Positions 1 to 5,663 are shown, counted from the first letter of the stretch. The stretch is DNA of 9,227 bases from Patescibacteria group bacterium (GCA_023485925.1 JAMDAJ010000037.1:1-9227), one strand, 5' to 3'. Made by a program: numbers and translations. Notes: generated from the letters alone by a model not told the origin.

Positions 1-236
1 CGATCTATCGCGCTCAACTTTCCGATCAAAAGAAACCCGCCGAGATAATGGAACGTATTATCAGCGGTAAACTCGATAAATTTTACGAAGAAACCTGCCT
101 TTTAGAGCAGCCCTCGATCAAGGACCCGAAGATGAAAGTGTCCCAATTACTGACCGACGTTATCACCAAGGTGGGGGAGAACGTGGTGGTTTCAAGGTTT
201 GTGCGTTATCAATTGGGAGAAAATCAGAGCATGTAA
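1..236 (+). CDS. tsf: Elongation factor Ts, C-terminal part (5' truncated by window edge)
   Basis: This is the last 78 or so codons of EF-Ts, the nucleotide-exchange factor that regenerates EF-Tu-GTP in the cytoplasm. The reading frame is open from the window edge (first full codon at 3). The visible residues carry the typical EF-Ts C-terminal signature: a segment reading KLDKFYEETCLLEQP, then a KDP motif, a VSQLL helix, and the ending GENVVVSRFVRYQLGE, all in the order found across bacterial EF-Ts. The ATG at 48 is internal and is not the start. The gene ends with TAA, and 54 nt separate it from the next gene on the same strand, which suggests co-transcription. The upstream neighbour, probably rpsB from the usual arrangement, lies outside the window. 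Identification rests on recognised family motifs. Confidence 0.93.
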   Translation, partial: IYRAQLSDQKKPAEIMERIISGKLDKFYEETCLLEQPSIKDPKMKVSQLLTDVITKVGENVVVSRFVRYQLGENQSM

Positions 237-290
237 CAATAGGCCCTCGTCGCTCCAGCTTTTTGGCTGGGTGCGGGAGTCATTGGATAA

Positions 291-1145
291 ATGTACAAAC
301 TGATTCCACAATTTCTTGTCATTCTTTCCATCCTGACGATCATCATAATCGTCCTGCGGCGGCTTCCGGAAGTGACGGTCGCCGAAGACGAGCCGAACGG
401 GCTAGAACCGGAGGCAGGGACGGATAAGGTTTCGCGCGGTGGTCTACGGAAACTTGCCGAAGTGGGAAAAAAATTGGTCGGGGTTTTGGTTTATTACGCC
501 AAAGCCGCCAAAGAGCATTCGGTCAAAGTCAATTATCTGGAGCGGTTTTCCAAGGCCCTGCGTTTGGACGCAGTGAGGATGCGCAGCCGGCCGCAGCCGG
601 CCGAGCCAGCCGCTGCACCGGCGGAGGGAGAAGCCAAGGGGAGCGCCGATCACTCGGAACAGCAGTTGATAGAAAAAATCCAGAAGAATCCCGCGGATCG
701 GGAGGCTTACGAAGATTTGGGCAAGTTGTATCTGGACCGGAAAAAATACCGGGACGCGGAGGAAGTGTACGAGTATCTTACGCGGAACTACGAAACGGAG
801 GACGGTTATTTAAGCCGTTTGGGAACGGTCTACTTCAACTTAAAGAAGTACGAGAACGCCGCTACCGCCTATAGCCGGTCCATCGAACTTCGTTCCGATA
901 TGCCGAACCGTTACGTGAACTTAAGTCTGTGTTATGAGGCACTGGGGGATTATCCGCAGGCCGCCGAAACAGCGCGGAAAGCGGTGAAACTTGCCCCCGA
1001 TAATATCACTTACTTATCGTTGCTTGCCGACTTATTGATCCGCTCCGGGCAAAATCATGACGCTTCCGAAACCCTGGAAAGATTATTGGAACTGGAACCG
1101 GCGAACGAATTTGCCCGTAAGCGCCTGATGGACTTGAAATTTTAG
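291..1145 (+). CDS. Membrane-anchored TPR-repeat protein
   Basis: A 284-residue protein with one N-terminal transmembrane helix (about residues 7-23, followed by RR) and a large presumably cytoplasmic part. Residues 50-95 are basic and helical. Residues 100-117 form a Pro/Ala/Glu-rich linker encoded by a GC-rich stretch with a short tandem duplication (CGCAGCCGGC twice). Four consecutive tetratricopeptide repeats follow, at about 137-170, 171-204, 205-238 and 239-272. Each shows the W/L-G-Y-A-P spacing, for example LGKLYLDRKKYRDAEEVY and LGTVYFNLKKYENAATAY. TPR solenoids bind peptides or partner proteins, so a scaffold role at the membrane is likely, but no specific partner can be read from the sequence. 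Start chosen at ATG 291, with a GGGAG 11 nt upstream. A consensus promoter for the downstream tRNA genes overlaps the last codons. Confidence 0.85.
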   Translation: MYKLIPQFLVILSILTIIIIVLRRLPEVTVAEDEPNGLEPEAGTDKVSRGGLRKLAEVGKKLVGVLVYYAKAAKEHSVKVNYLERFSKALRLDAVRMRSRPQPAEPAAAPAEGEAKGSADHSEQQLIEKIQKNPADREAYEDLGKLYLDRKKYRDAEEVYEYLTRNYETEDGYLSRLGTVYFNLKKYENAATAYSRSIELRSDMPNRYVNLSLCYEALGDYPQAAETARKAVKLAPDNITYLSLLADLLIRSGQNHDASETLERLLELEPANEFARKRLMDLKF

Positions 1146-1162
1146 CGAAACAAAATTATAAT
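1134..1162 (+). promoter_or_regulatory. Sigma-70-type promoter for the tRNA-Thr/tRNA-Tyr unit
   Basis: TTGAAA at 1134-1139 and a perfect TATAAT at 1157-1162 are separated by exactly 17 nt. The -35 box lies within the final codons of the TPR gene, and the -10 box follows its stop. Transcription would be expected to start near 1169, giving a leader of about 140 nt that contains the inverted-repeat element before the first tRNA. Confidence 0.7.
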
Positions 1163-1181
1163 CCTAGGACTTTCGCGTTTG

Positions 1182-1263
1182 TCATTCCGGACTTGATCCG
1201 GAATCCAGGCGAGCCGCAAGTGTTCACGTTTTGATAAGTAGATCCTGAATTGAGCTCAGGATG
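1182..1263. repeat. MITE/REP-like element with two hairpins
   Basis: Two stem-loops lie in the leader between the promoter and the tRNA genes. The first pairs ATTCCGGA (1184-1191) with TCCGGAAT (1197-1204) around a CTTGA loop. The second pairs ATCCTGA (1242-1248) with TCAGGAT (1256-1262). The two ends are also degenerate inverted copies of each other, both reading TCAT at the outer edge on opposite strands, so the whole 82 nt could fold into one long imperfect hairpin. Sequences of the form 'CATTCCGGACTTGATCCGG' are familiar as dispersed intergenic repeats in many bacterial genomes. Copy number in this genome cannot be seen here. Confidence 0.6.
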
Positions 1264-1307
1264 ATTCCTTAAAAATTCCGAACGGGAAAGTCATAGATCC
1301 GTAGGAT

Positions 1308-1380
1308 GCCGAGGTAGCTCAATTGGCAGAGCAGGGCTTTTGTAAAGCTCAGGTTGGAGGTTCAATTCCTCTCCTCGGCT
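1308..1380 (+). tRNA. tRNA-Thr, anticodon TGT
   Basis: A complete cloverleaf of 73 nt. The acceptor stem GCCGAGG (1308-1314) pairs with CCTCGGC (1373-1379), with discriminator T1380. The D-arm is GCTC/GAGC. The anticodon stem GGGCT/AGCTC carries the loop TTTGTAA with anticodon TGT at 1341-1343, reading ACA codons. The T-arm is GGAGG-TTCAATT-CCTCT. The 3' CCA is not encoded (TGATG follows), so a CCA-adding enzyme is needed. It forms a tandem pair with tRNA-Tyr 41 nt downstream. Confidence 0.95.
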
Positions 1381-1421
1381 GATGAAAATTTAAAATCTGC
1401 GATCGAAATTTAAAATAATTC

Positions 1422-1505
1422 GGGCAGGTACTCAAGCGGTCAACGAGGGCAGACTGTAAATCTGCTGGCCTCCGGCCTTCGTAGGTTCGAATCCTACCCT
1501 GCCCA
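1422..1505 (+). tRNA. tRNA-Tyr, anticodon GTA (long variable arm)
   Basis: An 84-nt class II tRNA. The acceptor stem GGGCAGG (1422-1428) pairs with CCTGCCC (1498-1504), with discriminator A1505. The anticodon stem GCAGA/TCTGC holds the loop CTGTAAA with anticodon GTA at 1456-1458. A long variable arm (about 1466-1480, TGGCCTCCGGCCTTC) forms its own small stem, as expected for bacterial tRNA-Tyr. The T-arm is GTAGG-TTCGAAT-CCTAC. CCA is not encoded. A terminator begins 2 nt later, so this is the last gene of the unit. Confidence 0.96.
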
Positions 1506-1506
1506 G

Positions 1507-1540
1507 TGAAAACCGCGATTTTTTTGGATCGCGGTTTTCA
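1507..1540 (+). terminator. Rho-independent terminator of the tRNA unit
   Basis: A perfect 13-bp stem: TGAAAACCGCGAT (1507-1519) pairs with ATCGCGGTTTTCA (1528-1540) around an 8-nt loop, TTTTTTGG. The TTTT run is part of the 3' arm. It follows tRNA-Tyr directly and abuts the left end of the IS200/IS605 remnant. Confidence 0.8.
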
Positions 1541-1555
1541 ATTAACCAGATAAAC

Positions 1556-1574
1556 CGCCAGCGTCTAGCTGGCG
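1556..1574 (+). repeat. Left-end hairpin of the IS200/IS605 remnant
   Basis: A perfect 7-bp stem, CGCCAGC (1556-1562) with GCTGGCG (1568-1574), around the loop GTCTA. It shares its stem sequence with the right-end hairpin at 2068-2095, as expected for a TnpA recognition structure. Confidence 0.65.
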
Positions 1575-1646
1575 AGTGCGTTTGAAAGCGTAGCTCTTGG
1601 GTATAATAAAACCACCTCCGCCCGAGGTAGGAAGGGGGTGATTTTA

Positions 1647-2044
1647 GTGTCAATCCGCACGAAGTGTTATCGTTTTGGAACACTGCATGTATGACTGTAG
1701 TTATCATATCGTCTGGACGCCACGATATCGCGGGCGTGTCTTAGGCGACACTCTCATCGCTCAATGGAAGGGCTTGACGCTCTACGCCTGGCACGTGGGC
1801 GACGAGCATATACACTTGTATCTGGGCATCCCTCCCAAAAGTATTCCGCCGCCTACTTCATCCAGGTACTCAAGGGCAAAATCTCGAGTTGGATCGAGAA
1901 AAAAACCAAGAAGTTCCCCCGCGGCCCCTTGTGGGGCGGGGTTATTTCGTTTCCACCGCAGGTATTGAGGAACAGACCACCCGACGTTATCTCCAAAACC
2001 AGTATCGCCATCAAGTGAAACCAGCTCAACCCAAACTCGTCTAA
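1647..2044 (+). pseudogene. tnpA: IS200/IS605 TnpA (Y1 HUH transposase), frameshifted
   Basis: The likely original start is GTG 1647, preceded by a strong ribosome site (AGGAAGGGGGTG). Its frame reads VSIRTKCYRFG and then breaks near 1677. A TTG at 1675 would start the next segment, which contains YDCSYHIVWTPRYRGRVLGD and the HUH catalytic motif HIH (codons 1807-1815, context GDEHIHLYLGIPPK). About 15 residues seem missing between RVLGD and the HUH motif compared with typical TnpA. The frame breaks again near 1837-1841 (four A where five would keep frame) into YSAAYFIQVLKGKISSWI. It breaks a third time near 1935-1941 into GYFVSTAGIEEQTTRRYLQNQ, where Tyr at 1988-1990 is the likely nucleophile. 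The last frame ends at TAA 2042-2044. Intact TnpA would catalyse single-strand cut-and-paste; with this damage it is almost certainly inactive. Confidence 0.88.
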
Positions 2045-2045
2045 A

Positions 2046-2060
2046 GCTGCCGTAGGCAGC
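2046..2060 (+). repeat. Small hairpin just after the tnpA stop
   Basis: GCTGCC (2046-2051) pairs perfectly with GGCAGC (2055-2060) around the loop GTA. It starts 2 nt after the transposase stop codon and upstream of the right-end hairpin. There is no T-run, so it is not a classical terminator. It may be part of the right-end structure of the element. Confidence 0.45.
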
Positions 2061-2067
2061 AGAACGG

Positions 2068-2095
2068 ATACCGCCAGCATTTAAGCTGGCGGTAT
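2068..2095 (+). repeat. Right-end hairpin of the IS200/IS605 remnant
   Basis: A perfect 11-bp stem, ATACCGCCAGC (2068-2078) with GCTGGCGGTAT (2085-2095), around the loop ATTTAA. It shares its inner stem with the left-end hairpin, and no T-run follows. The intact stem contrasts with the decayed transposase gene. Confidence 0.65.
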
Positions 2096-2117
2096 GTTCA
2101 TTCCGCTAGATTGGGGT

Positions 2118-2157
2118 GAAGCAAGGGCTTAATTTTCTGAACCTTTGCTTCTTTTTT
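2118..2157 (+). terminator. Rho-independent terminator upstream of the signalling operon
   Basis: GAAGCAAGGG (2118-2127) pairs with CCTTTGCTTC (2142-2151), giving 10 bp with one G-U, around a 14-nt loop. Six T residues follow (2152-2157). It insulates the signalling operon from transcription through the IS remnant. Its 3' arm overlaps the -35 region of the operon promoter. Confidence 0.75.
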
Positions 2158-2174
2158 GACTGGTGTGCTATAAT
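2145..2174 (+). promoter_or_regulatory. Extended -10 promoter of the signalling operon
   Basis: TATAAT at 2169-2174 is perfect and is preceded by TGC (2166-2168), making an extended -10 element (TGCTATAAT). A weak -35, TTGCTT (2145-2150), lies 18 nt upstream inside the terminator 3' arm. The start would be near 2181, leaving a leader of about 95 nt before the first receiver gene. Confidence 0.7.
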
Positions 2175-2216
2175 ATATACGAGTTTTGGAACGATTTTTT
2201 GAAAAAAATAACCATA

Positions 2217-2259
2217 ACAAAATCTGTTTTTCTGCCTAAAGTTTGGGCGGGGATTTTGT
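2217..2259 (+). promoter_or_regulatory. Leader stem-loop just upstream of the RBS of the first receiver gene
   Basis: ACAAAATC (2217-2224) is the perfect complement of GATTTTGT (2252-2259). The enclosed 27 nt can form a short inner stem (GCCT with GGGC). The structure ends 6 nt before the GGAG ribosome site (2266-2269). Because the base stem is AT-rich, it may melt easily. A regulatory role is inference only. Confidence 0.35.
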
Positions 2260-2276
2260 CGGAACGGAGAAATTCT

Positions 2277-2684
2277 ATGGGAGACAAAGCGAAAATTTTG
2301 GTCGTGGAGGATGAAGAGATTCTTTTGACGGCATTGCGAGAGGAGCTTACCCAAGGCGGCTACGAAACCGAAGGCGCCGTCGACGGCGAGGATGGCCTTG
2401 TTAAGGTTAAAAGTTTTAAACCGGACTTGGTTTTGTTGGACTTGGTCATGCCCAAAATGGACGGTATGCAGGTTTTAAAGAAGCTTAAGGAAGATGAGGC
2501 GACTCGCGACCTTTCGGTGGTTATCTTAACCAACCTGTCCGATTACGAGAGGATTTCGGAAGCCCTGTCTTTGGGCGCCAAGGACTATTTGGTTAAGGCC
2601 AACTATTCCTTGACGGACCTTTTAGAGAAAGTCAAAACGGTTTTATCGCGGCGAAAATCTTCACCTTCGCCGATGGGACAATAA
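2277..2684 (+). CDS. Stand-alone CheY-like response regulator (receiver domain only)
   Basis: A 135-residue single receiver domain that accepts phosphate from a histidine kinase and would signal by protein contact. Acidic pocket E11/D12 (in KILVVEDEE), phospho-acceptor D55 (PDLVLLDLVMPKMDG), switch T85 (VVILTNLSD) and K107 (DYLVKANY) are all present. The conserved Pro after this Lys in most receivers is Ala here. There is no output domain: after the last receiver helix only a short Ser/Pro-rich tail follows (about 127-135). Start is ATG 2277, with GGAG 7 nt upstream. An earlier in-frame GTG at 2163 lies inside the promoter -10 region and would add 38 residues unlike any receiver, so it was not chosen. 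It is the first gene of the operon, and the next gene starts 4 nt after its stop. Confidence 0.92.
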   Translation: MGDKAKILVVEDEEILLTALREELTQGGYETEGAVDGEDGLVKVKSFKPDLVLLDLVMPKMDGMQVLKKLKEDEATRDLSVVILTNLSDYERISEALSLGAKDYLVKANYSLTDLLEKVKTVLSRRKSSPSPMGQ

Positions 2685-2688
2685 TTTT

Positions 2689-2961
2689 ATGCCTAGCAGA
2701 GAACAATATCAGGAGCTGATGAGCGAGATTATCCAGAAGCAGATCGCCATTTTAGGCCCGGACATCGCTTTGCATAAGGCCGAACAGGTCCCGGGCTTGA
2801 AGCTGGACCGTTCCGGCAAGGTTGTTGCTTTGAGCGGTTCGGAGCAGGAGGTGCTGCAAGCGCTCATTGATCGCTATATCGAACTTTCCGGTCAGATAGT
2901 AAAATCTATTCTTGGTCCGGTCTTTGCCAAATATCCCGGCATCAACGTCAAGATTCCCTAG
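2689..2961 (+). CDS. Unknown 90-residue soluble protein of the signalling operon
   Basis: I do not recognise this family with certainty. It is a 90-residue protein with no membrane segment. Predicted layout is an N-terminal helix (about 4-20, EQYQELMSEIIQKQIAILG), a segment with a VPGLKLDRSGKVVALSG strand-turn-strand look (34-50), then a long helix (about 52-80, EVLQALIDRYIELSG and on), and a short proline/glycine-containing tail. The start ATG lies 4 nt after the stop of the receiver gene and there is a GGGA 10 nt upstream, so translation is probably coupled. Its position between a receiver and a membrane protein suggests an adaptor or small sensory module in the same circuit, which is inference from context only. 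No catalytic motif is seen. Confidence 0.75.
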   Translation: MPSREQYQELMSEIIQKQIAILGPDIALHKAEQVPGLKLDRSGKVVALSGSEQEVLQALIDRYIELSGQIVKSILGPVFAKYPGINVKIP

Positions 2962-2988
2962 GGTCTTTTTGAAACCAATTAATTGACA

Positions 2989-3402
2989 ATGATGAAGATA
3001 AAAAATTCCAACTGGTTCCCGGTTGTTTTAAGCACGGCTTTTATTTCGGTTCCCATACCCGCTCTGCCCCCTGGAACCACTGTCGAGACCTTGACCTTGC
3101 CGCAAGTCGCCGGGAGTTTGCTGCTTTTAGTGACCGTCATTGGGGTGGTCTATAATCTTTGGAAAACCACCCGGGCTTACGGCGGGCTGATTGGCCAGGG
3201 ACTGCGCCGGTTTGGATTCGGTATCATCTTCTTGGTTGTGGAGGCGTTGGACCGCATCGCACAAAATTTTGGGAGCCCCGATCTTTTGGGGACTTTTGTT
3301 CCCAGATATTATCTAAGCAACTCTCACGACATTCTGTTGCTTTTGGGCCTGCTCTTTTTGGCTTTGGGTTTCTCTAAATTGTCTTCCGCCGTAAAAAATT
3401 AA
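2989..3402 (+). CDS. Small integral membrane protein of the signalling operon
   Basis: A 137-residue hydrophobic protein. Residues 1-27 look like a signal peptide or first helix: a basic start (MMKIK), a hydrophobic core and a PIPALPPG boundary. Three further helices lie at about 40-58, 75-91 and 114-131, with basic loops (KTTRAYGG, LRRFG) that place the 59-74 loop in the cytoplasm. Start at ATG 2989 (ATG ATG); a TTG two codons upstream is possible but less likely. No Shine-Dalgarno sequence is visible. It sits 27 nt after the 90-residue gene and 87 nt before the membrane kinase. No enzymatic motif is seen. Because the kinase downstream has almost no extracytoplasmic part, this protein could supply the membrane-sensing portion, but that is a guess from gene order. 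Confidence 0.8.
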   Translation: MMKIKNSNWFPVVLSTAFISVPIPALPPGTTVETLTLPQVAGSLLLLVTVIGVVYNLWKTTRAYGGLIGQGLRRFGFGIIFLVVEALDRIAQNFGSPDLLGTFVPRYYLSNSHDILLLLGLLFLALGFSKLSSAVKN

Positions 3403-3412
3403 GTCCAGAAAA

Positions 3413-3444
3413 CCCCGCGCGTGTTTTTTGCCGGGGCGACCCCG
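3413..3444 (+). promoter_or_regulatory. Competing hairpins between membrane protein and kinase genes
   Basis: Three short blocks, CCCCG (3413-3417), CGGGG (3432-3436) and CCCCG (3440-3444), allow the middle one to pair with either neighbour. One fold has a 14-nt loop containing TTTTTT, the other a 3-nt CGA loop. No T-run follows, so it is not a simple terminator. It could modulate expression or stability of the operon RNA; the evidence is base pairing only. Confidence 0.35.
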
Positions 3445-3489
3445 TAGCATTCGGTAGAAAATTCGCATAAGGTCTATTTCATTTCGGCG

Positions 3490-5241
3490 ATGGATTTAAC
3501 CTTCAGTTTTTTCAATTTCGTTTTCCTCCTCGGAATTTTTACGGTAGTGGTCATTACCATTTTTTTGTTTCAGTACCGGCATTTGCGCCGATCGCTGTGG
3601 ATACGCGAGCAGGAAATGACGCGGCGTATGTATCAGCTGTCGATCTTGCGGGAATTGGGCGAGCGCATCGGGTATTCGTTGAAGATTGAGAAGATCGTAG
3701 AGGTTATCGTTGGCTCCCTGCGGCGTTTGCTGGATTATTCCACCGTGGCCTATATGCTGGTGGCGACCAACGCCGAAGGGAAGACCCGGATTACGTTCAA
3801 CATCAATCTGGAAAAACCGGTGCATAAAAAGTTCATCGAGAACGTGAAGGGTTCCATGCTAGTTTCGCTGAATGCGCTTTTGTCCAGCAAATTTTCAACG
3901 GACGATATCGACGAGACAGTTTCCGGCACCATCACCGATCCGACCAGCGAAGAGGCGGTGGGTTCTTTTTTTAATGTCCCGATCGTCATTGCTGGTGCTC
4001 CGACGGGCCTTTTGAACATCGCCGCGACGGAAAAGGGGCTGTACCACGGCAAAGAAGTGGAGATCCTTTATACCATCATGAATCAGGCCTCTGACGCCGT
4101 TTCAAAACTGGAAGTGGTGCTGCGTATCGAAAAAGGCAAGCTCAATTCCATGGTATCAAGCATGGCCGACGGGGTATTGATGATCGATAACCAAAAGCAG
4201 CTCATCGTCATCAATCCTCGAGCAAAAGAAATGCTGGGCTTAACCAAGGAGCGCGTGGCTATTTTTGACATCTTGGACGCTCTGGCTAATCAGATCGACC
4301 TCCGGACGAAATTAGAGGAAAGTCTTGTGGCCGACAAGGTGATTGTGGTGCCGCCTTTTAACCTCAATGCAATTTTTTTGCAAGTTCTGATCTCGCCGGT
4401 AAAGGATGATGCGAATAATCTTTTGGGAGAAGTTGTCATTTTCCACGACATCACTAAAGAAAAAGAGCTTGAAAAAATGCGCGAAGATTTTACCAGTATG
4501 ATGGTCCACGAGCTGCGCTCACCGCTAACTGGTATTCGCAGCATCGCCGGATTGCTCGCCACTCCCACCGTCAAAAGCGATGACAAAAAATATCAGGAGT
4601 TCATTTCGCTCATCTCTTCCAACTCCGCGGATATGTTGGGCTTGGTCAATGACCTTTTGGACGTCGCCAAATTGGAAGCGGGAAAATTTCAAATCTTAAA
4701 GAAACAATCCGATATCAAAACCGTGGTCGAACAGCGGGTGGCGTCATTTAAGACCCTGGCCGAGCAGAACAGTCTGACTTTGGCGAGCAAGATCGATGCT
4801 TCCGTGCCCGCGGTTTTTGAATTTGACGAACATAAGATCGCGCAGGTGCTGAATAATTTTATTTCCAACGCCATCAAGTTCACCGTCGCCGGCGGCAACA
4901 TCACGGTTTCGGCCTTTCTGCTCCCGGCCGGTAAAGATCTGGCCAAGTCGGTGGTAGAACGGTCCCTGGTATGGCCCGGTATCAAATCGGGTGTAAGTTG
5001 GCCAGCCGATCAAGTCATCGTTGCCACGACCGATACCGGCAGCGGTATTCCTACTGATAAGCTGGGAAAGCTGTTCAACAAATTCGTGCAGTTGGAAAGC
5101 TCCGCCCGTTCGGAGAAAAAAGGCACGGGCCTGGGGCTTGTGATAAGCAAGGGTATTGTCGAAGCCCATCGCGGCACCATTGGCGTCTTTTCCGAAGAGG
5201 GGGAGGGCACCACCTTTTATATTGCTTTACCGCTAAGTTAG
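3490..5241 (+). CDS. Membrane-anchored GAF-PAS sensor histidine kinase
   Basis: A 583-residue kinase with one N-terminal transmembrane helix (about 5-27) and virtually no extracytoplasmic part. A basic coiled-coil-like linker (30-60) leads to a GAF-type domain (about 60-210), a PAS-type domain (about 217-325, SMADGVLMIDNQ to VVIFHDITKEKE) and HisKA with phospho-acceptor H340 (MMVHELRSPLTG). The HATPase_c domain follows: N-box ending N460 (NNFISNAIKFT), G1 DTGSGI (515-520) and G2 GTGLGL (545-550). All catalytic motifs are intact. Residues 478-508, between N-box and G1, form a longer loop than usual. Signals are probably sensed in the cytoplasm or through a partner such as the adjacent membrane protein. 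Start ATG 3490 has no clear Shine-Dalgarno sequence. A receiver gene follows after 19 nt and is the likely phosphate acceptor. Confidence 0.93.
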   Translation: MDLTFSFFNFVFLLGIFTVVVITIFLFQYRHLRRSLWIREQEMTRRMYQLSILRELGERIGYSLKIEKIVEVIVGSLRRLLDYSTVAYMLVATNAEGKTRITFNINLEKPVHKKFIENVKGSMLVSLNALLSSKFSTDDIDETVSGTITDPTSEEAVGSFFNVPIVIAGAPTGLLNIAATEKGLYHGKEVEILYTIMNQASDAVSKLEVVLRIEKGKLNSMVSSMADGVLMIDNQKQLIVINPRAKEMLGLTKERVAIFDILDALANQIDLRTKLEESLVADKVIVVPPFNLNAIFLQVLISPVKDDANNLLGEVVIFHDITKEKELEKMREDFTSMMVHELRSPLTGIRSIAGLLATPTVKSDDKKYQEFISLISSNSADMLGLVNDLLDVAKLEAGKFQILKKQSDIKTVVEQRVASFKTLAEQNSLTLASKIDASVPAVFEFDEHKIAQVLNNFISNAIKFTVAGGNITVSAFLLPAGKDLAKSVVERSLVWPGIKSGVSWPADQVIVATTDTGSGIPTDKLGKLFNKFVQLESSARSEKKGTGLGLVISKGIVEAHRGTIGVFSEEGEGTTFYIALPLS

Positions 5242-5260
5242 ATTTTTTAAGACTAAGAAT

Positions 5261-5647
5261 ATGGAAAATCTCAATCCGAAAAAGATATTGGTAGTCGAAG
5301 ATGAGCCGTCGATACTCAAAGCCGTGGTCGAGGTTTTAGGAATGCACGGTTATCAGGTGTTTTCGGCGACGGACGGCGAGCATGGTTTGGCGCTCGCTTC
5401 CGAAGTCAAGCCCGATCTTGTCTTGCTCGATCTCATTTTGCCGGGAAAGAACGGATTTGAAGTTCTAAAAGAGCTGAAAAGCACGGTGGGGCTTTCCGAC
5501 ATTCCAGTTATCATTTCTTCCAATCTCGGCGACGAAGAAGAGGTGCAGCAGGGCCTGAAATTAGGCGCGGCGGATTACCTCATCAAAGCCGATTATGATC
5601 TGGACGAAGTCGTGAAGATCGTGGCCAAGAATCTGAAACCGGCTTAA
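5261..5647 (+). CDS. Second stand-alone CheY-like response regulator
   Basis: A 128-residue receiver domain without output domain. Acidic residues E13/D14 (KILVVEDEP), phospho-acceptor D57 (PDLVLLDLILPGKNG), the switch position as Ser in VIISSNLGD (86-87) and K109 in DYLIKADYDL are visible. As in the first receiver of this operon, the Pro usually following the Lys is Ala, and the SNLGD/TNLSD and KAxYxL stretches are shared, so the two are probably paralogues or members of one subfamily. It sits between two histidine kinases (19 nt after the first, 16 nt before the second) and may be phosphorylated by either or link them in a relay; the sequence cannot decide. No Shine-Dalgarno sequence is visible before ATG 5261. 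Confidence 0.92.
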   Translation: MENLNPKKILVVEDEPSILKAVVEVLGMHGYQVFSATDGEHGLALASEVKPDLVLLDLILPGKNGFEVLKELKSTVGLSDIPVIISSNLGDEEEVQQGLKLGAADYLIKADYDLDEVVKIVAKNLKPA

Positions 5648-5663
5648 CAATTATCCATTCAAG

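Larger units (their letters stand above)
1541..2100 (+). mobile_element. Degenerate IS200/IS605-family insertion sequence
   Basis: About 550 nt containing a broken Y1 transposase gene, flanked by subterminal hairpins as is usual for this family, which has palindromes instead of terminal inverted repeats. The left hairpin is CGCCAGC/GCTGGCG (1556-1574). The right hairpin is ATACCGCCAGC/GCTGGCGGTAT (2068-2095). The two share the core CCGCCAGC...GCTGGCG, supporting them as ends of one element recognised by the same TnpA. No tnpB is present, so it is an IS200-like single-gene type. Exact cleavage points cannot be fixed from one copy; the boundaries given are estimates. The multiple frame breaks in tnpA indicate an immobile relic. 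Confidence 0.75.

Noticed and set aside
237..290. Hairpin CCAGC/GCTGG between tsf and the TPR gene as a terminator
   Set aside because: The stem has only 5 bp and no T-run follows, so co-transcription of the two genes is more likely.
1582..1607. Promoter TTGAAA...TATAAT in front of tnpA
   Set aside because: The two boxes are only 14 nt apart, below the usual 16-18. It may be a weak relic promoter but is not supported enough to list.
1432..1707. Minus-strand ORF whose product ends in a GRVGFEPT-like stretch
   Set aside because: It is antisense to tRNA-Tyr and the IS left end. The GRVGFEPT peptide is a well-known artefact of reading across tRNA T-arms, so it is not a gene.
1834..1842. Programmed -1 frameshift in tnpA at CCCAAAAG
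   Set aside because: The codon phase does not give a proper X XXY YYZ slippery heptamer, and further frame breaks exist elsewhere in the gene, so decay is the simpler explanation.
1675..2018. Two overlapping short ORFs as separate intact proteins
   Set aside because: Both are pieces of one frameshifted IS200/IS605 transposase. Their tails read out of frame into unrelated sequence.
2163..2276. N-terminal extension of the first receiver from GTG 2163
   Set aside because: The extension overlaps the -10 promoter element, and the first residues do not resemble a receiver. ATG 2277 has a good ribosome site and gives the normal domain start.
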